This document shows positions 21,283 to 31,726 of a stretch of 64,000 nucleotides of DNA, one piece after another. This stretch comes from Narthecium ossifragum (taxonomy: Eukaryota > Streptophyta > Magnoliopsida > Dioscoreales > Nartheciaceae): assembly GCA_963920575.1 (NCBI GenBank), contig OY986973.1, forward strand, positions 15,238,062-15,302,061. Reading direction: 5' to 3'. The notes under the pieces are model-generated. The model saw only the letters and a program-made list of their open reading frames with translations, made no database searches and was not told the DNA's origin. A program made the position numbers and the translations under genes. Position 1 is the first letter of the stretch. Every line of letters starts with the position of its first letter.

Positions 21283-21560
21283 ACTAGTCGTCATTGAGTG
21301 AGTTTTAAAGAAAAACCTACAATAAAAGTACATTTCCAAAAGATTGAATAAAATAGCATGGAAAAATATATCAAGAATAGCTAAAAGGCATAAAAATCAA
21401 TAAAAAGTTCGGTAGAGTTTCCTTTGTATTTATACACTAGGGATCATGCACAACCATTCATCCACATAATTCAAAATAGATAAATACTATACAATCCATG
21501 TACGTCATTACGAGACAAAGTATCAAGCAAAAAGTAGACACGACTGAGGGCAGGTGGATG
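21283..21560 (-). mobile_element. F3 copy 1 internal region, right of the Mutator-like insertion
   Basis: Resumes F3 sequence after the insertion; matches 48,230-48,350 of copy 3 and 27,040-27,190 of copy 2 (shared words TACATTTCC, AAGATCAAATA-like and CCTTTGTATTTAT). Non-coding. Confidence 0.7.
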
Positions 21561-21810
21561 AAGGCTAAGAAGGGAGCTGGTGGTCTGGTGGGAACCTCAC
21601 CGGCAAAGTTCGCCGGCGAGCTCGCCGGAATCCCTGGCAAAAGCCATGGATCCGTCACAGGTAGGTGGAGAATAGGGGCAGGGGACAGGTAGCTGGTCTA
21701 GGGAGGTAAGGAAGCCAAGGGAGAAGGTGAAACGCGACCAAAGGGAAGAAATCCGGCGGTGGTTGGCTTGGAAAGGCTAGGCCAGGCGGTGGATGAGTTC
21801 ACCGGCATCC
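21561..21810. other. GC-richer segment between F3 3' region and Copia LTR
   Basis: The composition changes to GC-rich with CCGGCGAGCTCGCCGG at about 21,612, a strong perfect palindrome. The segment matches no other F3 copy in the window. It may be the variable module F3 copies carry upstream of their 3' untranslated region, or the U5 part of the Copia LTR. I cannot place the boundary. Confidence 0.35.
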
Positions 21811-22043
21811 ATGGTGGTTGAGAGATCCGGTGATAAGGGGTGATAAAGATGGAGACAATGGTAGAGAATTGTATATATTCTCTATATGTATCTAACTATA
21901 CAGGAGGCCATCCTTTATATAGAGGAGGAGGCACACAAGAAACGAAAATACATATATGTATGATTGATGCATGGTTGATGCTAATTGCATCAAATCCTCA
22001 GTCTACCTAAAATAGTCAAGCTAAGTAAGGTAACTATATCAAC

Positions 22044-22044
<1 letters not shown>
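21811..22044 (-). mobile_element. Copia 3' LTR (5' LTR not present)
   Basis: On the minus strand an LTR starts TGTTGATATAGTTACC at 22,044, directly after the polypurine tract. A TATA box (CTATATAAAGG) lies near 21,913-21,923. The LTR end cannot be fixed because the matching 5' LTR has been lost. Target duplications therefore cannot be tested. Confidence 0.65.

Positions 22045-22074
<30 letters not shown>
22045..22074 (-). repeat. 30-base homopolymer G polypurine tract of the Copia element
   Basis: Thirty consecutive C on the plus strand (G on element sense) sit between the polyprotein end and the LTR start. Retroelement polypurine tracts are usually 8-16 bases, so this one looks expanded. 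Confidence 0.85.
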
Positions 22075-22076
<2 letters not shown>

Positions 22077-22080
22077 AAAC

Positions 22081-23673
22081 TCAAGGTGGTATAATGGATG
22101 CCAACTTGAGTTTGCAAACTAAGTCACGATGACGACCAGGAGGATGAGCCTTCATGAATATGTTAGCTAACTGATCAACAGAGGCAATGTGATGAAGATG
22201 AAGCGTAGCCTGTCGCATATGGTGACGGATGAAATGACAATCGATCTCAATGTGCTTTGTGTGCTCATGAAAAACATCATTATGAGCAATATGAATGGCA
22301 CTGGTATTATCACAATGAATGACAGAGCTACTAGAAACGGGAACACCAATATCTTGGAGTAACCAACGAATCCACAGAAGTGGAGATGTAGTATCTGCCA
22401 AAGCACGATACTCAGCCTCAGTACTAGAGCGAGATACGACTGGCTGCTTCTTACTCCTCCATGAGATGAGAGATGTGCCATGCATGAAGCAGTAACCAGT
22501 AGTAGAGCGACGATCAGTGGGATCCCCTGCCCAATCAACATCGGAGTATGCTTGGAGAGTTAATGAAGAATGAGCAGAAAGATGAATCCCTTGGAACAGA
22601 GTCCCTTTTACATAGCAAAGGATCATGAGGACAACCGCATAGTGAGTAGATCGTGGAGAATGCATAAACTGACTAACCAAAGTGACTGCGTAGGAAATAT
22701 CAGGACAAGTCACAGTCAGATAAATGAGACTACCCACTAACTGGTGATAGAGAGTGGCATCGGCTAAAGCTTCGTCATCTATAGGAAGAAGCTTTGCATT
22801 AGTCTCCAGAGGACTATCCACGGTCTTACTATCTGTCAGCCCGGCACGTGACAAAAGCTCATATGCATATTTAGCCTGAGATAGATAGTAACCATCAGAG
22901 CTAGATGTTACCTCAAGTCCCAGAAAGTAACTAAGGGAACCCAAATCCTTCATCTCAAATTGCTGACGGAGGAATTGTTGAAGAGCACTGATCCCTGAAA
23001 TATCATCCCCAGTGATGACCATGTCATCAACATAAAGCAAGAGAATGATCATGCCAGCCTCAGACCGCTGAATAAATAAGGCCGAATCATAGGCACTGGA
23101 GGTGAAACCCTGTTGTGCCAGCACAGAACTGAACTTGGAAAACCAAGTGCGAGGAGACTGCTTGAGACTATAGAGGGCTTTCCGCAGTCGACATACCTTC
23201 TGAGGCGGGTGCTCAAAACCTGGGGGAGGCTTCAAATAGACTTCTTCAACTAAGTCACCATTTAGAAAGGCATTCTTGACATCCATATGGAATAGCTGCC
23301 ACTGGCGAATGGCCGCTACCGCGAGTAAGGATCGGAAAGATGTAAGGCGGGCCACATGAGTGAAAGTTTCCTCATAATCAATACCATGTTCCTGAGTAAA
23401 ACCGCGCGCAACAAGATGTGCTTTGTAATGTTCCACCGACCCATCAGCTCGCGTCTTAATCTTATACACCCATTTGCATTCTACAACAGTCTTCCCTGGA
23501 GGCAAGTCCACAAGATCCCAAGTATGAGTTTTGAGAACGGCCTGAAGTTCATCAGACATTGCTTGTTGCCACAAGGGATCAGAACTAGCTTCGCGGTAAC
23601 TACGAGGCTCATAAAGAGTGGCAAAAGCATTAAAGCAATGATAATCTTTAAGATAAGAGGGAAGAGCTCTCAC
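22081..23673 (-). CDS. Copia reverse transcriptase and RNase H
   Basis: A 530-codon open frame covers the C-terminal half of a Ty1/copia polyprotein. RT blocks are WDLVDLPPGKTVVECKWVYK, GIDYEETFTHVARLTSFR, MDVKNAFLNGDLVEEVYLKP and the catalytic YVDDMVITGDD at about residues 216-226. RNase H follows with YSDVDWAGDPTDRRSTTGYC, SRSSTEAEYRAL, CDNTSAIHIAHN and HTKHIEIDCHFIRH. Catalytic aspartates look intact and the frame is uninterrupted, unlike the upstream integrase. It ends 7 bp from the poly-G tract. It is continuous with the integrase part at 23,908-24,651 through a frame with stops, so the element as a whole is inactive. Confidence 0.92.
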   Translation of the reverse strand: MRALPSYLKDYHCFNAFATLYEPRSYREASSDPLWQQAMSDELQAVLKTHTWDLVDLPPGKTVVECKWVYKIKTRADGSVEHYKAHLVARGFTQEHGIDYEETFTHVARLTSFRSLLAVAAIRQWQLFHMDVKNAFLNGDLVEEVYLKPPPGFEHPPQKVCRLRKALYSLKQSPRTWFSKFSSVLAQQGFTSSAYDSALFIQRSEAGMIILLLYVDDMVITGDDISGISALQQFLRQQFEMKDLGSLSYFLGLEVTSSSDGYYLSQAKYAYELLSRAGLTDSKTVDSPLETNAKLLPIDDEALADATLYHQLVGSLIYLTVTCPDISYAVTLVSQFMHSPRSTHYAVVLMILCYVKGTLFQGIHLSAHSSLTLQAYSDVDWAGDPTDRRSTTGYCFMHGTSLISWRSKKQPVVSRSSTEAEYRALADTTSPLLWIRWLLQDIGVPVSSSSVIHCDNTSAIHIAHNDVFHEHTKHIEIDCHFIRHHMRQATLHLHHIASVDQLANIFMKAHPPGRHRDLVCKLKLASIIPP

Positions 23674-24705
23674 CCGACTAGAACAACGAAGAGTAGAAGA
23701 AGACGACTCAGGCGGGTCGAGGGTGACTACAGGATCAGCAGACGTGCCAGTCTCGTGAGGAACAACCTCTAAGTGATCAGCTGTTGAGCTTTTGTCACCT
23801 ACATCACAAGTATGCTCTGGGAAAAAATCGATAGTAGGATCAGTAAAAATGGATGAGGAAGGAGGATTCGACGAAATTCGGGAAATACTAGTGAATGGCT
23901 TGTGTTCCTAGAAATTGGCATATCTTGAAATCCGAAGATGCTTGGAGATTGGATCATAGCAACGATACCCCTTATGCTGAATTCCATATCCAAGAAAGCA
24001 ACAAAGACAAGAACATGGTTCAAGCTTAGACCGCTCATGAGGCGGGAGGAGGACAAAACAAGCACAACCGAACACTTTAAGAATAGAATAATCTGGTACT
24101 GTGCCATATAGAAACTCATATGGAGATCGATTAAGGATAGTGGGGGATGGAACACGATTAATGGTGTAAACAGGTGTGAGAGCAGCTTCTCCCCAAAATG
24201 ACTCAGGAAGGGAGGCTGAAATGAGAAGCGATCTGATCATGTCGAGAATATGAACATGCTTACGTTCAGCACGACCATTCTATTGTGAAGTATACGGGCA
24301 GGACCGATGAGACAGGGTGCCATCCTGAGCAAGCATTTCAACAAAAGGAGCACTCATATACTCCATGGCATTATCAGATCAAAAAATCTTGATGACACGA
24401 TTGAACTGAGTTTTTGCCATCGTTTTAAAGTCTCGAAAAATAGTAAGTAACTCAGATTGATCAAGTAAAAGATAAAGCCATGTGTATTGAGAAAAATCAT
24501 CAATGAAAATAACAAAATAGTGCGACCCCACCTTAGTGGAAATAGGAGTGGGCCCCCATATATCAGAGTGAACAAGGTCAAAAGGTGCAGAAGATGTAGA
24601 TACACTTTTATTAAAAGTTAGAGCCTTTTGTTTGCCTAATTGACATGACAAACAATCAAAGGACTCAAATTGGACATTCCCTAAGTAACCACTGGAAGCT
24701 AAAGA
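23674..24705 (-). pseudogene. Copia integrase, interrupted by stops
   Basis: Reads the central part of a Copia polyprotein over several open pieces. Visible: SCQLGKQKALTF, FDLVHSDIWGP (first catalytic D), FIDDFSQYTWLYLL, SDNAMEYMS (second D), NGRAERKH (catalytic E region), then FWGEAALTPVYTINRVPS, LKVFGCACFVLLPPHE and CCFLGYGIQHKGYRCYDP. In-frame stops occur before SDNA, before NGRAERKH and after YANF. The final linker to RT is open (RSRVRALPSYLKDYH region). Confidence 0.88.
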
Positions 24706-25702
24706 CTAGACACGGTTTAATGAAGTGTGACCAAGACGAGAATGGCAAATACTAGATGAAACACCAGCGGCAATGAACGAAGGAGAACTAGGAACATGCA
24801 GATTGGATAGTTCAAACAGACGACCAACTTTACGTCCGGTCCCAACTAGCTTGCCCGTCTTCTGATCCTGCACATCACACCCCTTATTAGAAAATGTCAG
24901 GATAAGACCATGTTCAACAAGTTGTCCCACAGAGAGAAGATTTAGGGACAAATTAGAAACTAAAAAAGTGTCAGGAATAGAAATCTGAGAGGTAGAAACA
25001 TGGCCTACATCACTAACAAACATACGAGAGCCATCAGCAGTATATATGGGAGCATGATGTAAGGGCTTCTTCTGAGAGATGATAGAAGAATCAGTGGTCA
25101 TGTGGTTACAACAAGCTGAGTCTATTAACCAGGGGGAATTGTTACCTGGGAGGACTGATAAGGCCGTAGAAGTACGAGAGAGGACCTGGTGAAGGATTGC
25201 CTCAAGGTCAGCTATAGTAAGGGATGACAGCGAGGTTGCAAAAGATGAGTCGGAAGCGAATGTGTTGGTAGAAGCCGCATCAACTATCTTATATAATGAT
25301 GTAGACGCCTTAGCCTTTTGAGCATCTCTAGCATCCTTAGCCTTTTTCTTGTAGCAGTCAGAGATGCGGTGACTGTATTCCTTACAATAATTACATGACC
25401 CATTAAAGCGGCGTGGTCTAGACGGGGTAGCTACTGCAACTGGTGGAAGTGGAACAATTGAGTCAGGTGAGGCAGTGGCTATGACAAGATCAGTAGACTG
25501 GACTCGACGAGTCATCTGACGTGTCTCCTCAGATATGAGTTCGGTGAGAGAGGAATCCAATGTAGGAAGAGGAGAGCGATGAAGCAATTAAGCTTTAGTG
25601 TTCTCGAAGTCATCCCTAATGTGCATCATAAGGTGAATGAATTGGCGTCGGTCCCGGTACTCCGAAAAGAGCTTAGCATACTTGTCATCAGGAAAAGTGG
25701 GA
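24706..25702 (-). pseudogene. Copia gag C-terminus and protease, 5' truncated
   Basis: The gag part holds SLLHRSPLP-type sequence, LDSSLTELISEETR and a zinc knuckle CNYCKEYSHRISDC (CX2CX4HX4C, intact). The protease has WLIDSACCNHMTTD around the active-site D, then LLSVGQLVEHG. It ends in the integrase zinc region CHSRLGHTSLNRV. A stop at about 25,590 separates the frame from the upstream gag piece FPDDKYAKLFSEYRDR. The N-terminal half of gag, the leader and the 5' LTR are missing: at 25,703 the sequence changes abruptly to F3. Confidence 0.88.
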
Positions 25703-26088
25703 TCAGGGTGGACAGGTGGCTCATACCAGTATTGTTGTGGTGGTTGTGCTTGACAAGGATATGGCGGTGCAAAATTAGGTGCAAAATCTTGGGCCAGTGG
25801 TTCTATGTTCCATGGTTGAATGTTAGGAGGCTGGTAATCTTGAAACTGCCAACTAGGGTATGTATGATCTCTAAAATTCAGATTATAAGGATATGAATGT
25901 GAATTATATGTCAGATTTGAGGAACCATATGTGTCATTATTGTAAGCGGGTCCATAACCAAAGGGCAAATCATCATTCGACATGGCACTCGGTGGCATAT
26001 AAAAATTGGCCATGCATGCAAAATCATATATCAGAAAGAGAAAAAGAAAACAGAAGATTCGGAGCAGAGGAGAAAATCTGGAAAACAA
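25588..26088 (-). pseudogene. Chimeric F3/Copia open frame
   Basis: This 166-codon frame starts with the F3 ORF seen in full at 28,558-29,865 (FACMANFYMPPSAM, then FGYGPAYNNDTYG, up to YWYEPPVH) and switches after about residue 128 to Copia gag (PDPTFPDDKYAKLFSEYR to ENTKA). The breakpoint is near 25,703. It is an accidental fusion left by deletion or recombination, not evidence of a real protein. Confidence 0.85.
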
Positions 26089-26363
26089 TGATTGAAATGA
26101 AAATTTTTGAATTTAGAAAACTTACCTGACTGCGCAGTTCCGATCGGTCGGTTTGAAATCCGACCGATCGCACCAGGCCGCGGGTGAGATGCTTCCTTCA
26201 AGAAAAAAAAAATCTGTTCCAATGCTGCCAAAATTCCAAAACATTCTCTGAAAATTCCTAAAAAGTGTAAAATAAAGGAAGGGAAAAATAAGAAAGATAA
26301 AAACCTAACTGGGCCAAGAAATAGAGCAAAGAGAAAATCAATTAGTTAACCGTCGAATTCCCC

Positions 26364-26381
26364 GGCAACGGCGCCAAAAAT
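26364..26381 (-). other. Primer-binding site of F3 copy 1 (tRNA-Asp)
   Basis: Minus-strand TGGCGCCGTTGCCGGGGA is fully complementary to the 3' end of plant tRNA-Asp, as known for Athila-type elements. It lies a few bases from the LTR end at 26,382. Confidence 0.85.
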
Positions 26382-26787
26382 TGATCGCTCGCAAACATCA
26401 TCGTTAAAACGTTGCAAACTCAATCAAATATTAAATTTATAATCCTTATTCAATCACTAAACTACTAGGTAGAAATAGCGGTGCAGTCGGGAATCGATCC
26501 ATAGGGAAAACGTTGGAAATCAAAATCAATTCTCAAAACCCTAAAACTAAGGAAAAGAATCAAAGATAGAATAGAGTTATCTAAACTAATAAAAAAAGAA
26601 ATAAAAGGTTGATCAATTCGAATCAATGGAGTAGTTACTTAGGAATTACTCAATCCGCCCTAGTTTCATTATTAGTCTTCTCTAGTTATCATCTTGTTCC
26701 ATTCTCTCAACATTATGAATCATATGGCTACAAGCTCACATGAATCCCAAAAAGAAAGTTAATGTTCCCAACGGCATAACCTATCTT
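26382..26787 (-). mobile_element. F3 copy 1, truncated 5' LTR
   Basis: Begins TGATCGCTCGCAAACATC, matching the 3' LTR of F3 copy 3 at 45,495. After about 400 bp it jumps straight into F3 3' internal sequence near the word TATCTTTGACATAATTC. About 1 kb of LTR is missing, and two F3 copies are joined here by deletion or unequal recombination. Confidence 0.75.
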
Positions 26788-28540
26788 TGACATAATTCAA
26801 GGGATGTATAATATTTGGTTACCAAAAAAAAAAATATATGAGCATGAAATTTATGAATGCTACCCCCCAACATAAATGTAATTGTCCCCAAGTACACTAA
26901 GTCATAAAAATAAATCAAGAAGTAAAGGGTAGAGATAACCATAATGAACCCCTCAGAAATAGATTTCTCTCTCTTCCAATTTTAGTTTAGGCACCGCCAT
27001 CATTGAATAAATACTTCCTTCCCCACATAACCTGTTACAAAAATATATACATTTCCAAAAAGATCAAATATAACACCTAGAAGCTAAAAAATGTATTAGA
27101 ATCATAGAAAATTTCGGCAGAGTCTCCTTTCTATTTTCATGATATATCAATCCTGTACAAGCATTCATCCTCAAAGAAAATAGAAAATGCACAAACAGAA
27201 GTAAAGGAGATATCATCATCTTCATCCCAACACCAAGAAGCAATAATAACCAACACATACCAACACGCAAAATATCCAAAAAGTTTCGTTATTTGTAGCT
27301 AATGTTCATTAGAATCCCTAAAATCAAGCGGTCTCACGGAAGTAGAGGTGTGGGCCTGCTAAGATGGCGAATCTAGCAAAGCCATGGTGAACCTTTGTCG
27401 TCAAGTCGTCAATTGCGGAGCCAACTACTACTGTAAGTGCAAAAATCAACTCTAGAGGCAGGTCCGGACTGGTCAAACTGACTCAGGGCTGTGGAACACT
27501 ACATCGCGGAGGACTCATAGACTCCGATCATGTGTCCTTACTAAAGACTACTAATCCTAAGACTCAATGAAAATAGTAGGCAACAAGTTGGGATGTAGTA
27601 GATGAGATGTGGATAGTCTGGAGTACTTGAGTGTGGTCCTGATTGAAAATCTAAACCATCGGATGCCAAATCGGAGCGTTCTACACCTGGATCGTGATCT
27701 GGAGCAATCGGACGGCTGAAAGCTCACCGGCGATGGATCGACGGTGAAACCGGAGGACGGGACTGGTGGGGATAGAGTCATGGAAGATCGGGGAGTCTAT
27801 CTATGGGGTCTGATCGAAGAATTGAGACTTCCAGGTGGTGGATTCGAGATGGCCGACTCGGTGGGAGATGGTCAGAAGTGGAATCCGGCGATCCAGGCAG
27901 CAATTGAGGTGGTGAAGGGTTGAGGAAGGATCATAGTGGCTTAAAGAAGGTTTTAGAGGAGGATCAGAGCTGCGGGAGGTCATGGATTGGTGTAATGCTG
28001 ATTGCCGGTGGAAGGGAAGATGGCCGGAGTTGGATACCGGTGATCCAGGCAGCAAACATTGGTTTTGATGGTTGCCAAAGGTTCGTGGTGGCAAGGGAAA
28101 GCTTTTGGATGGGTTTCAGAGCGGTGGTAGGTCGCAGATAAGGAGACCAACGATGGCCGAAGGAAGCGGGGGGGGGGGGCGCACCGGCGTCGAAAGAGAG
28201 GGTATCAAACGAAGAGGAGGACGTAGGCTGGTAGGTGGAAGGATGGCAGAGGTTTTGGTAGTGTTTTGGAGGGCTGGGGGCGGCCGGAGAGGTGGCGACG
28301 GACGGCGATGGGTAACGACTTAGGGACGAGGTGATGAAGCCGATCGAGCCGGGCGAAGAGGAACAGTGGGGGAGGAAAGAGAAAATCCACCGAAAAATAA
28401 GGAAAAATAGGAAGGTTGGGAAAAATTCCAGAAAAATATGGGGAAAATCCTACAAATCAGGGAAAAATCGTAAAAATTAAATAAAATTCTAAAAATCTAA
28501 AGAAAAATCCTCAAAACTGGGTTGCCTCTTAGAAAGCGCG
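26788..28540 (-). mobile_element. F3 copy 2, 3' non-coding region and variable GC-rich segment
   Basis: 26,788-27,290 is the shared F3 3' untranslated region. From about 27,300 to 28,390 comes a GC-richer, G-biased part (10-G run near 28,169) that differs from the corresponding part of copies 1 and 3. At 28,520-28,560 is the conserved Athila-type end-of-pol phrase, here GTTGCCTCTTAGAAAGCGCG and TCGCTAGACG. Open frames in the GC-rich part are short, overlapping on both strands and not convincing. Confidence 0.6.
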
Positions 28541-28557
28541 TAAGTTTACGTCTTTCG

Positions 28558-29865
28558 CTAGACGTTCCGGAAACAAGATTTAGGAGGCCGATGGTTCCAT
28601 GTGAAGAAATACACGGCCCGAATCATAGTGAAAGTATGCAGACATGCTTGATCAAAGAATAAACAAAAGTCCTTAGCAAACATATAATTGGAAATTTTGA
28701 TACGATCTTTGATGAAAGGACGATAGGAATTGGCAGAGTCTTCACTCATAACAAGGTTCTCCTCCTCCCAATGTTCAACTAATGGGGATGATATTAAAGG
28801 TAGAATCTCAAACTGAGGCTCTAGAGAAGGAATATTGCTAACACCCTCATCCTCATTATGATCATTGTAAATAGACATATTATCGTCATGAACAACCGAC
28901 AATTTAGCATAACAACCCTCATCATCACTATCATCAAAAAAACTTGCTTTATAAGAATGACTGAAATACATATAAGGCCCAGAATGTACAACCGGATAGC
29001 ATTCATCAACATCATCAACTGTATCATCCAAAGTTGGCAAAACAATATTTTCAGCAGATGGTAAAACATTATCAATAGCATCATGAACTGACAAAGTATC
29101 ACAAGCATTATAGCATGCATCAACATCATTAGAAAGATAAGCATCACGATTATTGTCATCATAAAGAAGAGGCATAGAATCATATCCATCCACTATATCA
29201 TCAAAAGAGTGACTTACGTTAGCGAGTTTTCTGGACGGGACTTCTAGCTTGTCTATCAATTGTGAGTTTTTAACTTGATCAATTATAAATGGTTGTTGTT
29301 GTATTTGTGACTGATGAGTGAAGGGGTTCTCAATTTTGTCACGTTCCCTAGAAAGTCTATCCTCAGCCAAGGATTTATTAAAATCTACAGAGGATTTATT
29401 AAATTCTACTAAGGAATTATTAATTCCTTCCATTGCCTTAAGAATATAATCCAAAGTTGGCTCTTCTTGTGCTTCTGATGCATGGTGGACAGGTGACTCA
29501 TACCAGTATTGTTGTGGTGGTTGTGCTTGACAAGGATATGGCGGTGCAAAATTAGGTGCAAAATCTTGGGCCAGTGGTTCTATGTTCCATGGTTGAATGT
29601 TAGGAGGCTGGTAATCTTCAAATTGCCAACAAGGGTATGTATGATCTCTAAAATTCAGATTATAAGCATATGAATGTGAATTATATGTCGGATTTGAGAA
29701 ACCATATGTGTCATTATTGTAAGTGGGTCCATAGCCAAAGGGCAAATCATCATTCGGCATGGCACCCGGTGGCATACAAAAATTGGCCATGCATGCAAAA
29801 TCATATATCAGAAAGAGAAAAAGAAAACAGAAGATTCGGAGCAGAGGACAAAATCTGAAAAACAA
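28558..29865 (-). CDS. F3 family ORF, 435 codons, unknown function
   Basis: The frame fills the whole space from the leader to the end-of-pol phrase, where gag-pol would normally be. I do not recognise the family. The likely true start is the internal Met of MANFCMPPGAM, since the preceding ~25 residues are a hydrophobic run (FLFLFLIYDFAC) also present in copy 1. Features seen: an Asn/Tyr/Pro-rich N-terminal part (FGYGPTYNNDTYG, PPNIQPWNIEP, PPQQYWYE); a short amphipathic repeat (NNSLVEFNKSSVDFNKSL) at about residues 147-164; a Gln-rich patch; and an acidic middle with many DD and DDV words. No zinc knuckle, protease or RT motif is visible. It is probably a structural or leftover gag-like protein of a non-autonomous Athila derivative. 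Confidence 0.5.
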   Translation of the reverse strand: MFFRFCPLLRIFCFLFLFLIYDFACMANFCMPPGAMPNDDLPFGYGPTYNNDTYGFSNPTYNSHSYAYNLNFRDHTYPCWQFEDYQPPNIQPWNIEPLAQDFAPNFAPPYPCQAQPPQQYWYESPVHHASEAQEEPTLDYILKAMEGINNSLVEFNKSSVDFNKSLAEDRLSRERDKIENPFTHQSQIQQQPFIIDQVKNSQLIDKLEVPSRKLANVSHSFDDIVDGYDSMPLLYDDNNRDAYLSNDVDACYNACDTLSVHDAIDNVLPSAENIVLPTLDDTVDDVDECYPVVHSGPYMYFSHSYKASFFDDSDDEGCYAKLSVVHDDNMSIYNDHNEDEGVSNIPSLEPQFEILPLISSPLVEHWEEENLVMSEDSANSYRPFIKDRIKISNYMFAKDFCLFFDQACLHTFTMIRAVYFFTWNHRPPKSCFRNV

Positions 29866-30135
29866 TGATTGGAATGAAAATTTTTGAATTTAGAAAACTT
29901 ACCTAACTGTGCAGTTCCGATTGGTCGGTTTGAAATCCGACCGATCGCTCTAGGCCGCGGGTGAGATGCTTTCTTCAAGAAAAAAAATCCGTTCCAATGC
30001 TGTCAAAATTCTAAAAAATTGTCAGAAAATTCCTAAAAAGTGTAAAATAAAGGAAGGGAAAAATAAGAAAGATACAAAGCTAACTAGGCCAAGAAATAGA
30101 GCAAAGAGAAAATCAATTAGTTAATTGTCGAATTC

Positions 30136-30153
30136 CCCGACAACGGCGCCAAA
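30136..30153 (-). other. Primer-binding site of F3 copy 2 (tRNA-Asp, one mismatch)
   Basis: Minus strand reads TGGCGCCGTTGTCGGGGA, one base off the tRNA-Asp complement found in copy 1 and element C. Confidence 0.8.
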
Positions 30154-30156
30154 AAT

Positions 30157-30276
30157 TGATCGCTCGAAAATGTCGTCGTTAAAACATTACAAACTCAATC
30201 AAATATTAAATTTATAATCCTTATTCAATCACTAAACTACTAGGTAGAAATAGCGGTGAAGTCGAGAGTCGATCCA
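30157..30276 (-). mobile_element. F3 copy 2, remnant of 5' LTR
   Basis: About 120 bp of F3 LTR (TGATCGCTCGAAAATGTC onward) up to the point where element B inserted. The expected continuation is not found after B; unrelated sequence follows at 36,260. Confidence 0.75.
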
Positions 30277-31726
30277 TGATGAATAAATTTTATATCTCGC
30301 AAGTATACGAATCGGTGCAATCAGTATAGTAGCAAGACGAGTATCGTACCCACAGAGATTTGTAGAAATGATTAGAGTAAAATGCTAAAGAACAGAAAAG
30401 AAAGAAAATAAGGAAGGTAAACGAAGAAATATGAAGTATCGAAAATAGAAGATCTAATAACGAAATAAAAAAATGATGGAAATATGATGGATGAATACTA
30501 AGGTTCCGATTTCACTATAACATCCTCATTCTATGCATTGAATCAATCAAGATCTCAGTTTAATTCCAAGGGCTCGTTCTTCCGGTATGATGATCCATTC
30601 GATCGCGGTCTTCACCAAGTACCCCCAATTAACCCTAGCCAATGAACTCATAACTAAGTGTTAACCAAGAATCCCTTAAGCTCTGAAGAATAATTATGAA
30701 CCAAGAAGTGTCTTAGCTTGAACCTGGCTTCGACTAAATCTCATTCATTCATAGATCCTGCAAAATTAGGGAATGAACCCTCGCCCAATCTCACATAAAA
30801 CAATCTATAATACTTCTATTAGCCAGATAAAGGTATTTAAGATCTCAATTATAATAATGAATGAAACAAGAAATATAAACTGATTAAATAAATATGATCC
30901 AATAACATAGAATGATTCAGTTAGGCTACATCGGTACCTTAGAGAAGAACTAGCCACTCATGTTCGTCATGAGGGAAACAAAACTAATGAAGAAATAAGA
31001 TGAGAAAAAGAAAAGAAAACCAAGCCTGGAACCAGTCTCCTCTCCTCCAAACGCTGCTAAAAAGTTCCCCTCAAACCCTAGAAAGAGTTCTATTTATAGC
31101 CTTAAGTGTCTCCATCCACGGATTAGATCTAAACCGTTGATTTTCTTCACTGGGACAGTAGGATCGATCCTTCTAGGGGTGTGGGATCGATCCGTTACAT
31201 CAAAATCCTCAACTTCTGGCTATGCCCGAGTCAGATCGATCCCACCAAGGGTGTGGGATCGATCCCTCAGTAGGATGGATAGTAGGATCAATCTGACTAT
31301 GATCATCTGAAAAGCATACGTTCTGTCAGGATTTATTCGATCCAACTCCATGTGTGTGATCGATCTGACTCCCTGAGTATTTACTGTTTTGCCATCCAGA
31401 CTGCGCGATTGGTACTAAAATTGCCGTAACTTCTCTAGGAAACTCGGAATCACGAACCGTAAAATTCTCCCGAAACTAGACTTCAAGAGCTTTCCAACCA
31501 TATATGCCTTATCATCTAGTTCTTCATGAGCAGGTACAGTTTTACCTTTCAAGTTGATCGATATAATCTTTTCAGCTTCTTTGCTCCTTTTTCCTGCATT
31601 ATCCAAACAACTATGTGAAGCAACATATAGATATAAAAATAGTAATAAAGACGTTGATTAAGGATAATAATCTAGCAATTGAGATGGTTATAAGACTGTT
31701 CAGAGTGTACTTTTATGCACTCATCA
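30277..31726 (-). repeat. Element B 3' LTR
   Basis: 1,450-bp LTR. On the minus strand it holds a GATCGATC dyad array (about 31,370-31,153), then a TATA box GGCTATAAATAG (31,101-31,090) and the transcript region. The polypurine tract TTGGGGGGTG lies just before it at about 31,727-31,737. Confidence 0.88.
31150..31375. promoter_or_regulatory. GATCGATC dyad array upstream of TATA (element B 3' LTR)
   Basis: Pairs of the palindrome GATCGATC (often GGATCGATCC) are spaced 15 bp apart, for example around the spacers CTTCTAGGGGTGTGG and CCACCAAGGGTGTGG. Degenerate half-sites follow. The array is repeated in the other B LTRs and in element C. Function is inferred from position only. Confidence 0.7.

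Noticed and set aside
30136..30160. Reading TGGCGCCGTTG as a tRNA gene fragment
   Set aside because: It recurs next to LTR ends in three elements and is the tRNA-Asp primer-binding site.
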